A stretch of 64,000 bases of DNA, taken from assembly GCF_900114875.1 (NCBI RefSeq), contig NZ_FPKW01000012.1:62001-126000 (forward strand), read 5' to 3'. Source of the stretch: Chryseobacterium limigenitum. GTDB taxonomy: Bacteria; Bacteroidota; Bacteroidia; Flavobacteriales; Weeksellaceae. A program made the position numbers and the translations under genes. Shown here piece after piece: positions 51,087-59,988 of the stretch. The notes beneath the pieces were generated by a model. It was not told the origin of the DNA. It searched no databases and saw only the letters and a list, made by a program, of their open reading frames with translations. Numbering within the stretch: the stretch's first letter is position 1; each line of letters opens with the position of its first letter.

Positions 51087-51844
51087 TAATTAAAGATTTT
51101 AGAATATTTTAAAAATCCGTTCAATGCCCAGTTTGCCGTGTAATACAACGATTTTACAGTAGAAAATCCCATGAAATCTTTATATACCAAATATTGATCT
51201 TTAATGATGTTTTTCTTCTTTCTGGAAACACTGTTTTCGCGCATTCTGTATTTTGCTAAGGTCTTTTTTACAGGATAACCTTTTGGGATCTCTTTTAATA
51301 AATTCAGCCACATCACATGGTCTTCACGTTTACTTTTAATGGGAAAGAAGAATTTTCCTACTCTTTTTGTATCGTAAACGGTAGAAACCGGAGCAAGTCT
51401 GCAGGTTTTCAGCAAGTTTGAAAAAGTAACAATTTTATCAGCAAGAAAATCCTTTAAAATAGGCTCCATTGTATGCTCATCACACCTTGAATAGTTGCAG
51501 TAGACGAGTTCTACCTTATTTTCCTGCATGTAATCAGTCATTGTCTCCAGATATTTGGGATACCAGAGATCATCGGAGTCCAGAAAAGCGATATATCTTC
51601 CCTGAGCTCTTTCAAGACTATTGTTTCGGGCATTTCCTGCGCCTCCGTTTTTTTCTAATGCTTGCAGTTTTATTCTCGGATCATTGTATTTTTTGATGAG
51701 TTCTACAGTATTGTCTTTAGAAAGGTCGTCCGTGATTAGCCACTCCCAGTTTTCATAGGTTTGGTTGAGGACAGATTGTATCGTTTCTTCTATAAATTCT
51801 GCAGAATTATAGCAGGGAGTGATAATGGAAACAAGGTCTTTCAT
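51086..51844 (-). CDS. Glycosyltransferase family 2
   Basis: 252 residues. VSIITPCYNSAEFIEETIQS, LITDDLSKDNTVELI, GGAGNARNNSLERA and the metal site FLDSDDLWYPKYLE mark a GT-A enzyme of the type seen in capsule and O-antigen genes (WcaA/WfgS-like). Not linked to the operon at 17-26 kb. A TATATTTG box ends 5 bases before the ATG, so transcription may start at or inside the start codon. Confidence 0.9.
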   Translation of the reverse strand: MKDLVSIITPCYNSAEFIEETIQSVLNQTYENWEWLITDDLSKDNTVELIKKYNDPRIKLQALEKNGGAGNARNNSLERAQGRYIAFLDSDDLWYPKYLETMTDYMQENKVELVYCNYSRCDEHTMEPILKDFLADKIVTFSNLLKTCRLAPVSTVYDTKRVGKFFFPIKSKREDHVMWLNLLKEIPKGYPVKKTLAKYRMRENSVSRKKKNIIKDQYLVYKDFMGFSTVKSLYYTANWALNGFLKYSKIFN

Positions 51845-51849
51845 TCGTG

Positions 51850-51857
51850 CAAATATA
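51850..51857 (-). promoter_or_regulatory. Promoter -7 box of the glycosyltransferase at 51086
   Basis: Minus-strand TATATTTG, ending 5 bases before the ATG at 51844. It predicts a leaderless or nearly leaderless message. No -33 TTG in range. Confidence 0.4.
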
Positions 51858-51892
51858 AATAGATTTAAAGTCTTATGAGGGAATATTAATAA

Positions 51893-52870
51893 TTATAAAA
51901 ATCGTTTTTCATACAAATGCCACGAGCTTACCCCGACACCTACTACAACCAGCATACAAATAAATGCCATGAAATAGGGATTGTAATTGGTAAATAAACC
52001 CAGCGTTGCAAATACTCGGATAATAGGGAAGTGGAAGATGTAAATTCCATATGTGAAATCTCCGTATTTTCCGAAATTATTTAAAAATTTAAAAGAATAG
52101 GCAACGTAAAGAACGATGATGCTTATCATAATGGGTGAGAATAATTTAATTTTAAAAATCAAATCAATCCAAACCGTTAGAATGGCGATGATGAAAAGGA
52201 TATTTTTATGTTTAATGAATTTTTCAAAATTAAAATAAACCAACATTCCGCCAATGAAATAACACAATGCACCGGGAATTTGTCTTGAAATTTCTACTTT
52301 ATCAGTCATCTCAAAATAATTAAGATAAACTAATGACAGGAAATAAAATACGATTAAACTGATATTTCTATATTTATTATCTTTTCCAAAAAACAAGAAA
52401 AGAACCGGAACTAAAAAGTAAAAACACATTTCAATTTTTAAGGTCCAAAGCGCTCCGTTTACCGCTCCGTTCCCGAAAACTCCGGGAAGATTGGGTGCCA
52501 TGAAATTCATAAATACAGAATTCCAAAGAAGATATTTAAGTGTTTGCGGACTTGTGAAATATTCTGAAAAAGAAACGGTACTTACCAGACTTAATAGTAC
52601 GGTACATAAAACCACAACCAGTAAATAGGCAGGAACGATTCTGTTCAATCTCTTTTTGACGTATTTTTTTAAAGTACTCGTTCTTTCATAGCTTCGCGCG
52701 ATCAAGAAACCACTGACGATGAAAAATGCGAAAACACCTACTTCTACCGGGCTGTGCTTCAGGAATTCAAGTGAAGGCGATGTACTTAGATAGCCTAAAT
52801 GCCCAACAAAAACGATGAAAGCGAGGAGAACACGGATGAAGTCAAAATTATTTTTCGCGATGTCTTGCAT
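51893..52870 (-). CDS. Acyltransferase family 3 membrane protein
   Basis: 325 residues from the ATG at 52870. About ten transmembrane helices. The family's catalytic His is in FDFIRVLLAFIVFVGHLGYL, followed by VGVFAFFIVSGFLIARSYE and KRLNRIVPAYLLVV. It ends HLYEKRFL, near the usual final helix motif. Members transfer acyl groups (often acetyl) to sugars of surface polysaccharides from the cytoplasmic side. It follows the glycosyltransferase on the same strand by 48 bases. A TTG-started extension overlaps the promoter box at 52883. Confidence 0.9.
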   Translation of the reverse strand: MQDIAKNNFDFIRVLLAFIVFVGHLGYLSTSPSLEFLKHSPVEVGVFAFFIVSGFLIARSYERTSTLKKYVKKRLNRIVPAYLLVVVLCTVLLSLVSTVSFSEYFTSPQTLKYLLWNSVFMNFMAPNLPGVFGNGAVNGALWTLKIEMCFYFLVPVLFLFFGKDNKYRNISLIVFYFLSLVYLNYFEMTDKVEISRQIPGALCYFIGGMLVYFNFEKFIKHKNILFIIAILTVWIDLIFKIKLFSPIMISIIVLYVAYSFKFLNNFGKYGDFTYGIYIFHFPIIRVFATLGLFTNYNPYFMAFICMLVVVGVGVSSWHLYEKRFL

Positions 52871-52882
52871 TTGTTTTTTTTG

Positions 52883-52890
52883 CAAAAATA
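52883..52890 (-). promoter_or_regulatory. Promoter -7 box of the acyltransferase
   Basis: Minus-strand TATTTTTG, 12 bases before the ATG at 52870. Supports the shorter start. Confidence 0.4.
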
Positions 52891-53066
52891 ACTTTTTTAA
52901 TAAATATATGGGACTCTTGGATAGTTCAATATTTGTTAAATAGTGGTAATATTGTAGCTATATGGCGTAATAATTTTAGAAATATGGGTTTTTGAAATAA
53001 TTTTTCACAAAAAACTATTAAATAAATCAAAAAAATTATAATTTTAGCGCTTGAAAAATTTGATAC

Positions 53067-53540
53067 ATGAAGAAATTAGCATTACTATTTGCAGGTTTAT
53101 CATTATTCGTAGCTACGGGATGTAATAATGATGACGATACTCCGGCTGAAGCTCCACTTGTAGGTGTTTGGCAGCCATTAAAAGAAGTCATCACAACTAT
53201 AGAGACGGGAGAACAGCCTATTTCAGATCTGATCACCTATACCGACTGTCAGAAGCAATCCAGATGGAGGTTTAATACTGAGGTAGTAGGTAAAAGAACT
53301 GAATGGAATGATACTGCTACGCCGGGGCAGTGTGCTATTTCATCAGACCGAAATTTCAATTATACGTACGACAAAGGCGAAAAAACGATCCAGATAAAAT
53401 ATCAGGGAACAGTAGAACCATCTAACGGGAAAATAATTACCCTTAATGAAACTACGCTGAACCTCTCAATAAGAGAAGAAACTTCAGATCCTACCGTTTA
53501 TAAGACCAGAACCTATACTTTTAAGAGAATTCCTCAATAA
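53067..53540 (+). CDS. Lipocalin-like lipoprotein
   Basis: 157 residues. Lipobox FVATG-Cys19 followed by NNDDDTPAEAP, an acidic tract like the surface-export signal of Bacteroidota lipoproteins. The mature part opens with PLVGVWQPLKEVITT, a lipocalin-like GxW motif, and continues as beta strands ending YKTRTYTFKRIPQ. Cys residues in YTDCQKQSRW and GQCAISSD may pair. Function unknown; such proteins often bind small hydrophobic ligands. A hairpin follows. Confidence 0.82.
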   Translation: MKKLALLFAGLSLFVATGCNNDDDTPAEAPLVGVWQPLKEVITTIETGEQPISDLITYTDCQKQSRWRFNTEVVGKRTEWNDTATPGQCAISSDRNFNYTYDKGEKTIQIKYQGTVEPSNGKIITLNETTLNLSIREETSDPTVYKTRTYTFKRIPQ

Positions 53541-53562
53541 TTAAAGTAGTGGTATAAATAAT

Positions 53563-53594
53563 AAAAAGGTCTCATCTTCGGGTGAGATCTTTTT
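53563..53594 (+). terminator. Terminator of the lipocalin-like gene
   Basis: Stem AAAAAGGTCTCA/TGAGATCTTTTT with one G-U pair, an 8-base loop and a T tract. It lies 22 bases past the stop. Confidence 0.85.
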
Positions 53595-53652
53595 GTTTTT
53601 GATATGAATTATAATTAATCGAAAATTAAAGTTCCATTTCTATTAAAATCAT

Positions 53653-53660
53653 TATTTTTG
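53653..53660 (+). promoter_or_regulatory. Promoter -7 box of leuS
   Basis: TATTTTTG, 68 bases before the GTG start of leuS. The leader between carries the TCTAACATCTA repeat (53690-53719). Confidence 0.4.
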
Positions 53661-53689
53661 TGAAATACTAGAATTGGAATTATAATAAA

Positions 53690-53719
53690 TCTAACATCTA
53701 GAGTCTAACATCTAATATC
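53690..53719. repeat. TCTAACATCTA-type intergenic repeat in the leuS leader
   Basis: TCTAACATCTA-GAG-TCTAACATCTA, two copies 14 bases apart. It closely matches the repeat at 28030-28064 between accB and accC. Confidence 0.65.
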
Positions 53720-53728
53720 AATAACAAC

Positions 53729-56680
53729 GTGTTTTACGATCATCAGCAGATAGAAAAAAAGTGGCAGAAATACTGGGAAGACAATCAAACGTACAAAACT
53801 TCCAATAACACAGACAAACCAAAATTTTATGTTCTCGATATGTTTCCGTATCCATCGGGGGCGGGGCTTCATGTAGGTCACCCACTGGGATATATTGCAT
53901 CAGATATTTATGCGAGATATAAAAGACATCAAGGGTTTAATGTTCTCCACCCGGTTGGTTACGATAGCTTCGGACTGCCTGCTGAGCAATATGCGATTCA
54001 GACAGGGCAACACCCTGCGATCACTACAGAAAAAAATATCAACAGATATGAAGAGCAATTAAGAAAAATTGGTTTTTCATTCGACTGGAGTAGGGAAGTA
54101 AGAACCTCTGACGCTTCATATTATAAATGGACACAATGGATTTTCATTGAATTGTTCCATTCTTGGTATAATAAAAATACAGACAAGGCAGAATCTATTT
54201 CGACTTTGATCAAACATTTTGAAGAAAAAGGTTCATTAGATTTAAATGCCAATCAAAACGACGAATTAAATTTCACAGCCGAAGAATGGAAAGAAGCTTC
54301 TGAAATTGATAAAGAAGATATCTTATTAAATTACCGTTTGTCTTTCAGAGCAGAAACTACTGTAAACTGGTGCCCTGCTTTAGGAACAGTTCTGGCAAAC
54401 GATGAGGTGAAAGACGGAAAATCCGAAAGAGGAGGTTTCCCTGTTTTCCAAAAGAAAATGATGCAGTGGAGTATGAGAATTTCTGCATATTCTGAAAGAT
54501 TGTTGCAAGGTCTTAAAACATTAGACTGGCCACAACCTTTGAAAGATGCACAGGAATACTGGATCGGAAAATCTCAGGGCGCTCAGGTTAAATTTAATAT
54601 TGATACTCACGATGAGATCGTTGAGGTTTTTACAACAAGACCTGATACTATTTTCGGAGCAACATTTATGGTGTTGGCGCCGGAAAATCCTTTAGTGGAA
54701 ACAATTACTACAGCAGAACAGAAAGTTGAAGTAGATACCTATATTGAAGAAACTTCCAAGAAAACTGAAAGAGACAGAATGTCTGACGTGAAAAACGTTT
54801 CAGGTGCTTTCACGGGAAGTTATGCGATCAATCCTTTCAGTAATGAAAAGATGCCGATCTATATTTCAGATTACGTATTGATGGGTTACGGAACGGGAGC
54901 TGTAATGGCTGTTCCTGCACATGACGAGCGTGATCACAGATTTGCGAAGAAATTTAATTTAGAAATTAAAAAAGTTGTTGAAACAGAAGAGGATGTTCAG
55001 GAAAAATCTTTTGATTCTAAAACCAGCGTTTGCGTAAACTCTGATTTCTTGAATGGTTTAAGCTATGACGAAGCAAAAGCATTAATTATAGATGCTGTTG
55101 AGAAAAAAGGAATTGGTCACGGAACTACAAATTACAGACAGCGTGATGCAATTTTCTCAAGACAGCGTTATTGGGGCGAGCCGGTTCCTATTTATTATAA
55201 AGACGGAATGCCTTACACGTTGCCAACTTCCGCGTTGCCATTAGCTCTGCCTGAAGTTGAAAAATATTTACCAACAGAAGACGGAGATCCACCATTAGGG
55301 AATTCAAAAACTTTTGCTTGGGATGAAGCAAACCAGAAAGTGGTTGCTACAGATTTAATTGATGATAAAACAATATTTCCATTAGAATTATCTACAATGC
55401 CGGGTTGGGCAGGAAGCTCATGGTATTTCCTTAGATATATGGACCCTAATAATGATGAGGTTTTTGCTAATAAAGAATTATCAGATTATTGGGGACAGGT
55501 AGATTTATATATTGGAGGTAGCGAGCATGCAACCGGTCACTTATTATATTCTCGTTTCTGGAACATGTTCTTAAAAGACAGAGGATATATTACTCAAGAT
55601 GAGCCTTTCCAAAAATTAATCAATCAAGGGATGATTTTGGGGATGAGTGCTTTTGTTTATCAATCAAATTTATTAAGTTTTGATTTAGGGAATGGCGATG
55701 AAGCTGGAGCAACAACCAGAACTTTAATTGTTTCAAAAGAACTGATTGAAGAAGGTAAAACTTATCCGTTTAATGAATTGCCTGATGCTATTAAAAATGC
55801 TTTTTTTGAAAATGAAGATGTTTCACTCTTTGAAACTGTAAGTGTTTCATTTGTTAAAAGACATATAGACATTTCATTGCTTATAGGTACCTCTGATGAA
55901 TTAAATACTGAAGCACTGAAAAAGTGGAGACCAGAATATGACAATGCTTTATTTGCGTTTAATAAGGATGGAAAATTAATCACAGAACGTGAAGTTGAAA
56001 AAATGTCCAAATCAAAATACAATGTTGTAAATCCTGACGATATCTGTGAAGAATACGGAGCAGATGGGTTGAGATTGTATGAAATGTTCTTAGGGCCATT
56101 AGAGCAATCCAAGCCTTGGAACACGCAAGGTCTAAGTGGAGTGTACGGTTTCCTGAAAAAATTCTGGAATTTATATTTCAACGAAGATAATTTTGAAGTT
56201 TCTGATGTGGAACCTACAAAAGCAGAATATAAAGTATTACATACATTAATAAAGAAGGTAGTTTACGATATCGAAAACTTCTCTTTCAACACGTCTGTAT
56301 CGTCATTTATGATTGCTGTAAATGAATTACAGAAAATAAAATGTAACAAACGCAATATTCTTGAGCCTTTAGCCGTTATCATCTCGCCGTATGCCCCTCA
56401 CATCTGTGAAGAGCTTTGGAGCCTGCTGGGACATGATATTTCTATTGAATTCGAGAAATTCCCGGAATTGAACGAAACGTATTTAGTAGAAGACGAAATT
56501 GAATATCCGGTGAGCGTAAATGGTAAAATGAAATTTAAATTACCTCTACCTGCACAATTATCAGCTAAAGAAGTTGAGGATTTGGTAATGCAGGATGAGA
56601 AAATACAACAAATTCTGGATGGTAAAGCACCGAAAAAAATCATTGTGGTGCATCACAGAATTGTGAATATTGTAATTTAA
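53729..56680 (+). CDS. leuS: Leucyl-tRNA synthetase
   Basis: 983 residues, about 100 more than most bacterial forms. HIGH motif in PYPSGAGLHVGHPLGYIASD near 50, class I core HPVGYDSFGLPAEQYAI, editing domain TTRPDTIFGATFMVLAP with ALGTVLANDEV before it, TMPGWAGSSWYFLRYMDP, and KMSKS in EVEKMSKSKYNVVNPDDI near 757. Extra sequence sits at ~155-195 in the N-terminal half and at ~640-745 between GMILGMSAFVYQ and KDGKLITEREV, just before KMSKS; such an insertion also occurs in related flavobacteria (from memory). Start is GTG at 53729, 68 bases after a promoter box. Confidence 0.95.
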   Translation: MFYDHQQIEKKWQKYWEDNQTYKTSNNTDKPKFYVLDMFPYPSGAGLHVGHPLGYIASDIYARYKRHQGFNVLHPVGYDSFGLPAEQYAIQTGQHPAITTEKNINRYEEQLRKIGFSFDWSREVRTSDASYYKWTQWIFIELFHSWYNKNTDKAESISTLIKHFEEKGSLDLNANQNDELNFTAEEWKEASEIDKEDILLNYRLSFRAETTVNWCPALGTVLANDEVKDGKSERGGFPVFQKKMMQWSMRISAYSERLLQGLKTLDWPQPLKDAQEYWIGKSQGAQVKFNIDTHDEIVEVFTTRPDTIFGATFMVLAPENPLVETITTAEQKVEVDTYIEETSKKTERDRMSDVKNVSGAFTGSYAINPFSNEKMPIYISDYVLMGYGTGAVMAVPAHDERDHRFAKKFNLEIKKVVETEEDVQEKSFDSKTSVCVNSDFLNGLSYDEAKALIIDAVEKKGIGHGTTNYRQRDAIFSRQRYWGEPVPIYYKDGMPYTLPTSALPLALPEVEKYLPTEDGDPPLGNSKTFAWDEANQKVVATDLIDDKTIFPLELSTMPGWAGSSWYFLRYMDPNNDEVFANKELSDYWGQVDLYIGGSEHATGHLLYSRFWNMFLKDRGYITQDEPFQKLINQGMILGMSAFVYQSNLLSFDLGNGDEAGATTRTLIVSKELIEEGKTYPFNELPDAIKNAFFENEDVSLFETVSVSFVKRHIDISLLIGTSDELNTEALKKWRPEYDNALFAFNKDGKLITEREVEKMSKSKYNVVNPDDICEEYGADGLRLYEMFLGPLEQSKPWNTQGLSGVYGFLKKFWNLYFNEDNFEVSDVEPTKAEYKVLHTLIKKVVYDIENFSFNTSVSSFMIAVNELQKIKCNKRNILEPLAVIISPYAPHICEELWSLLGHDISIEFEKFPELNETYLVEDEIEYPVSVNGKMKFKLPLPAQLSAKEVEDLVMQDEKIQQILDGKAPKKIIVVHHRIVNIVI

Positions 56681-56862
56681 AAAAAAATTAACATTGGTAA
56701 TTTAAAAAAAATGAGGGGTTAATTTTTTTAATATTTTAACATAAACGTTAAAATTGAGAAAAATAACTAAAAAATTGAAAAAAAATTATAATATCGAAAT
56801 CGTATTAAAATTTCTTTATCAAAAAAAACAAAAATGTTTATTTAAGACTCTTGCATTTTAAT

Positions 56863-56870
56863 TAATTTTG
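56863..56870 (+). promoter_or_regulatory. Promoter -7 box of the Ton motor operon
   Basis: TAATTTTG (TAnnTTTG), 50 bases before the exbB ATG, within a 240-base AT-rich gap that holds nothing else of note. A weak TGTTT lies upstream. Confidence 0.4.
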
Positions 56871-56920
56871 CCTTTAATTTACAAACTGTAAAATTTTAAA
56901 ACAATATAATTTAGTTAAAT

Positions 56921-57784
56921 ATGGAAATGAATGTTTCAAAAAATGATGAGCAATTAGTTGCTAGAAAAGCAGGAGGTTTAAACCCAGCTGTTATTATTCC
57001 TATTTTATTCGTTATAGGAGTTTGTATCTATTTATTCGTTCTTGGGAGCCCAGGAAATTTTAAAGACGCAGATAAACTAGGTGGTGGTTCTGTAGCTTTC
57101 TCAAGTGTTGAAGGAAAAGACATTCATCCAGAGTCGTTTTTAGGTATTATCTACAAAGGAGGGGTTATCGTACCAATCTTGATTACTTTCATGATCACTG
57201 TAATCGTTTTCTCTTTTGAAAGACATTTCGTACTTGGAAAAGCTGCTGGGAAAGGAAACTTAGACAACTTCGTAGTACAGGTAAGAAGCTTACTTAATCA
57301 AAACAAAATTGATGAAGCTTTAGAAGAGTGTGACAGACAGCAAGGATCTGTAGGTAACGTAGTGAAGGAAGGTCTTACAACTTACAAAGCACTTTCTCAC
57401 GACACTACATTAAACAAGGAGCAGAAAATGGTAGCTCTTAACAAAGCAATCGAAGAGGCTACTACTCTTGAGATGCCAATGTTAGAGAAAAACATGATGA
57501 TTCTTTCTACTTTAGGGACTGTTGCAACTTTGATCGCACTATTAGGAACGGTAATCGGGATGATTAAAGCATTCTTCGCATTAGGTTCTGGTGGTGGTAC
57601 TCCAGATGCAGCTGCACTTTCTACAGGTATCTCTGAAGCATTGATCAACACGGCTTTAGGTATTGGTACTTCAGCTATCGCTATTATTCTTTACAATTAT
57701 TTTACATCTAGAATTGACGGATTAACTTATAAGATCGACGAGATCGCGATGAGTATCCAGCAGTCTTTCGCTGAGTTCAACTAA
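56921..57784 (+). CDS. exbB: ExbB/TolQ/MotA-family proton channel protein
   Basis: 287 residues, stator channel of the Ton motor in the inner membrane. Hydrophobic segments near 25-45, 85-105, ~190-215 and ~240-265. The family motif is in LSTLGTVATLIALLGTVIGM followed by IKAFFALGSGGGTPDAAAL, and ISEALINTALGIGTSAIAII. It is longer at the N-terminus than E. coli ExbB, as usual in Bacteroidota. First gene of exbB-exbD-exbD-tonB. Confidence 0.93.
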   Translation: MEMNVSKNDEQLVARKAGGLNPAVIIPILFVIGVCIYLFVLGSPGNFKDADKLGGGSVAFSSVEGKDIHPESFLGIIYKGGVIVPILITFMITVIVFSFERHFVLGKAAGKGNLDNFVVQVRSLLNQNKIDEALEECDRQQGSVGNVVKEGLTTYKALSHDTTLNKEQKMVALNKAIEEATTLEMPMLEKNMMILSTLGTVATLIALLGTVIGMIKAFFALGSGGGTPDAAALSTGISEALINTALGIGTSAIAIILYNYFTSRIDGLTYKIDEIAMSIQQSFAEFN

Positions 57785-57852
57785 GAATTGAATCTTTAGC
57801 AAGGAATTTGCATTAGCAATAACAGAAGTTTAATTAAAAATAATTCAAAACA

Positions 57853-58455
57853 ATGGCGAGAGTCAAACCAAAAAGACATGGAGTAGTTACGGATATGACG
57901 GCAATGTGTGACGTTGCATTCCTACTGCTTACATTCTTTATATTGACCACTCAGTTTAAAAAACCTGACGTGGAGCAGATTAAACCGCCATCTTCAATAT
58001 CAGAGAAGTTACTTCCTGATGCGAGTTTGATGACTATCAACGCTACTCCGGACGGGAAATTTTATTTCCAACCCGTAGAGAACGCATCAGAGAGACTACA
58101 GCTTTTAGATAAAATGGGTCAGAAGTATGGAATTACTTTTGACAATAACGAAAAAGCTGCATTTCAAAAAGTACAAGCGATTGGGGTTCCTATGAACCAA
58201 CTTAAAAGCTATCTTGATTTGTCAGATGAGGAACAGAAGAGTTTCAAGAGTCCTACAGGGATTCCTATGGACAGTACAAATAAGCAGTTAGTAGACTGGG
58301 TACAACAAAGTTTAAGCGTAAATCCTGATTACAAATTAGCAATCAAGGGTGACGTTACAACTGAGTATCCTAAAGTTAAAAGCTTATTTGAAGGTTTAAG
58401 AGATATTGATTTTCTTAAGTTCTGGTTGATTACATCACAAGAAGGTAAACCATAA
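57853..58455 (+). CDS. exbD: ExbD/TolR-type protein, first copy
   Basis: 200 residues. One transmembrane helix with the channel Asp: VVTDMTAMCDVAFLLLTFFI. A periplasmic domain longer than usual (about residues 40-200) ends SLFEGLRDIDFLKFWLIT. The Asp sits as M-C-D rather than M-V-D in the second copy, so the two are distinct forms. 68 bases downstream of exbB, 15 bases upstream of the second exbD. Confidence 0.92.
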   Translation: MARVKPKRHGVVTDMTAMCDVAFLLLTFFILTTQFKKPDVEQIKPPSSISEKLLPDASLMTINATPDGKFYFQPVENASERLQLLDKMGQKYGITFDNNEKAAFQKVQAIGVPMNQLKSYLDLSDEEQKSFKSPTGIPMDSTNKQLVDWVQQSLSVNPDYKLAIKGDVTTEYPKVKSLFEGLRDIDFLKFWLITSQEGKP

Positions 58456-58470
58456 TAATATCATTTAGAA

Positions 58471-59043
58471 ATGGCAGAAGTACAAGTACAGGAAAAAGGC
58501 GGCAAAGGCGGCAAGGTACGTTCCAAGAAACAGAATACCAGAGTAGATATGACTCCTATGGTGGACTTGGGTTTTCTATTGATTACCTTCTTTATGTTCA
58601 CAACCACATTCTCTAAACCGAATGTAATGGATTTGGGTCTTCCGGCAAAACCGAAAGAGAATACACCAAAACCACCCCCAACGGAAATTAAACTTTCTAA
58701 CTCAATTTCTTTATTATTGGGTAAAGGCAATAAGATTTTTTGGCATCAGCAGGATAATACATCTTTAACTGATCAAAATCTTAATGAGACTACTTTTGAT
58801 AGAGAAGGAATTAGAAAAGTAATTGAGCAAGCAAAAGCAAACGCGGCAGATAAAACTAAATTTACTGTTATTATCAAACCGACTGACGATGCTGTATATA
58901 AAAACTTTGTAGATATTCTTGACGAAATGGCTATTACCAAAAGTGAGCAGTACGGTGTTACTGATCTTAAACCTTGGGAAAAGGCTATTTATGACAGAAA
59001 AGTCGGAAATAATGGAGCTGCGGCTGCACCGGCTACAAAGTAA
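58471..59043 (+). CDS. exbD: ExbD/TolR-type protein, second copy
   Basis: 190 residues. N-terminal Gly/Lys-rich tail, transmembrane helix with RVDMTPMVDLGFLLITFFMF and KPNVMDLGLPAKPKE, then a periplasmic ExbD fold with FTVIIKPTDDAVYKNFVDIL. Nearly identical in the helix to the orphan copy at 38980. The first and second copies may form hetero-dimers within the ExbB channel (inference). 23 bases before tonB. Confidence 0.92.
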   Translation: MAEVQVQEKGGKGGKVRSKKQNTRVDMTPMVDLGFLLITFFMFTTTFSKPNVMDLGLPAKPKENTPKPPPTEIKLSNSISLLLGKGNKIFWHQQDNTSLTDQNLNETTFDREGIRKVIEQAKANAADKTKFTVIIKPTDDAVYKNFVDILDEMAITKSEQYGVTDLKPWEKAIYDRKVGNNGAAAAPATK

Positions 59044-59066
59044 TTTAACCATAAAATTGTAAATCT

Positions 59067-59909
59067 ATGGCAGATGAAAATGTATACAGTCAGAATCTTA
59101 CTTTAGACGAGATTGTATTTGAAAATAGAAACAAGGCGTATGGTGCCTATGATCTTAGACATCAGTATCCAAGACTTCTAACAAAATCTTTTATTGTTGG
59201 AACGGCATTATTCCTAGTTGCGGCTTTGTCTCCGTTTATTTATCTTACAATTAAGAGACTTACTGAACCACCTAAACAAGAAGTGAAGGCAGATTTGGTT
59301 GAGATTCTTCAGGAAGATAAAATTATAGAGCAGCCAAAAGAAGAATTACCACCTCCACCACCTCCGCCAAAAGAAGAGGAAAAGATTGAGGTTATTCAGA
59401 ACGTAGTACCAGAACCGGTAAGAGCTCCAAAAATCGAAACTCCACCACCACCAATTTCTAAGCAATTAGAAACGACAACTGGTCTACAGAATCAGGAAGG
59501 TGTAAAAGCTCCGGCTTATACTCCACCTCCGCCACCACCATCTACAGGTACAAAAACTTCAACAGCTGAAGTGAAGCCTCAGGTGAGTGATACTCAAGTG
59601 TATACTGAGGTTGAGCAAACTGCAGAATTCCCAGGAGGAATCAATGCATTTAGAAAAAAGGTTGGTGAAAACTTTGATACATCTTCTATAGAAGGTGCAG
59701 ACGGAGTTGTAAAAGGTGAAATTACTTTCGTTGTAGAAAGGGATGGAAGTATTACTGATGTTAAGGTTTCAGGTTCGAATGCAGATTTTAATTCTGAAGC
59801 TGTTAGAACAGTTAAGTCTATTAAAAATAAGTGGGCGCCTGCAAAAATAAATGGTCAGTCAGTACGTTACAGATATAGATTACCTCTAGCAATGCAACCG
59901 CCTGAGTAA
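59067..59909 (+). CDS. tonB: TonB energy transducer
   Basis: 280 residues. A cytoplasmic N-terminal ~45 residues (LTLDEIVFENRNKAYGAYDL, the Bacteroidota-specific start) precedes one transmembrane helix (FIVGTALFLVAALSPFIYL). Then come proline-rich stretches crossing the periplasm (~90-165, PPPPPPKEE) and a C-terminal TonB domain (EFPGGINAFRKKVGENFD, VKGEITFVVERDGSITDVKV, KWAPAKINGQSVRYRYRLP). It passes the ExbB/D motor's force to outer-membrane receptors and, in this group, SusCD transporters. Followed by a perfect hairpin. Confidence 0.95.
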   Translation: MADENVYSQNLTLDEIVFENRNKAYGAYDLRHQYPRLLTKSFIVGTALFLVAALSPFIYLTIKRLTEPPKQEVKADLVEILQEDKIIEQPKEELPPPPPPPKEEEKIEVIQNVVPEPVRAPKIETPPPPISKQLETTTGLQNQEGVKAPAYTPPPPPPSTGTKTSTAEVKPQVSDTQVYTEVEQTAEFPGGINAFRKKVGENFDTSSIEGADGVVKGEITFVVERDGSITDVKVSGSNADFNSEAVRTVKSIKNKWAPAKINGQSVRYRYRLPLAMQPPE

Positions 59910-59937
59910 ATAATAAATTATTTTTAAATAATAATTA

Positions 59938-59965
59938 AAAAAGAGAAGCTATAGCTTCTCTTTTT
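59938..59965 (+). terminator. Terminator after the tonB operon
   Basis: Perfect palindrome AAGAGAAGCTA/TAGCTTCTCTT with T run, 28 bases past the tonB stop. It should separate tonB from the genes after it. Confidence 0.85.
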
Positions 59966-59976
59966 ATTTTTTTTGG

Positions 59977-59984
59977 TATTTTTG
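59977..59984 (+). promoter_or_regulatory. Promoter -7 box of the small membrane protein operon
   Basis: TATTTTTG ending 4 bases before the ATG at 59989, which would make the message almost leaderless. No -33 TTG seen. It is the only candidate promoter after the tonB terminator. Confidence 0.35.
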
Positions 59985-59988
59985 TTTT

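Noticed and set aside
52871..52885. Five-codon TTG extension of the acyltransferase
   Set aside because: Overlaps the promoter -7 box; the ATG at 52870 fits better.
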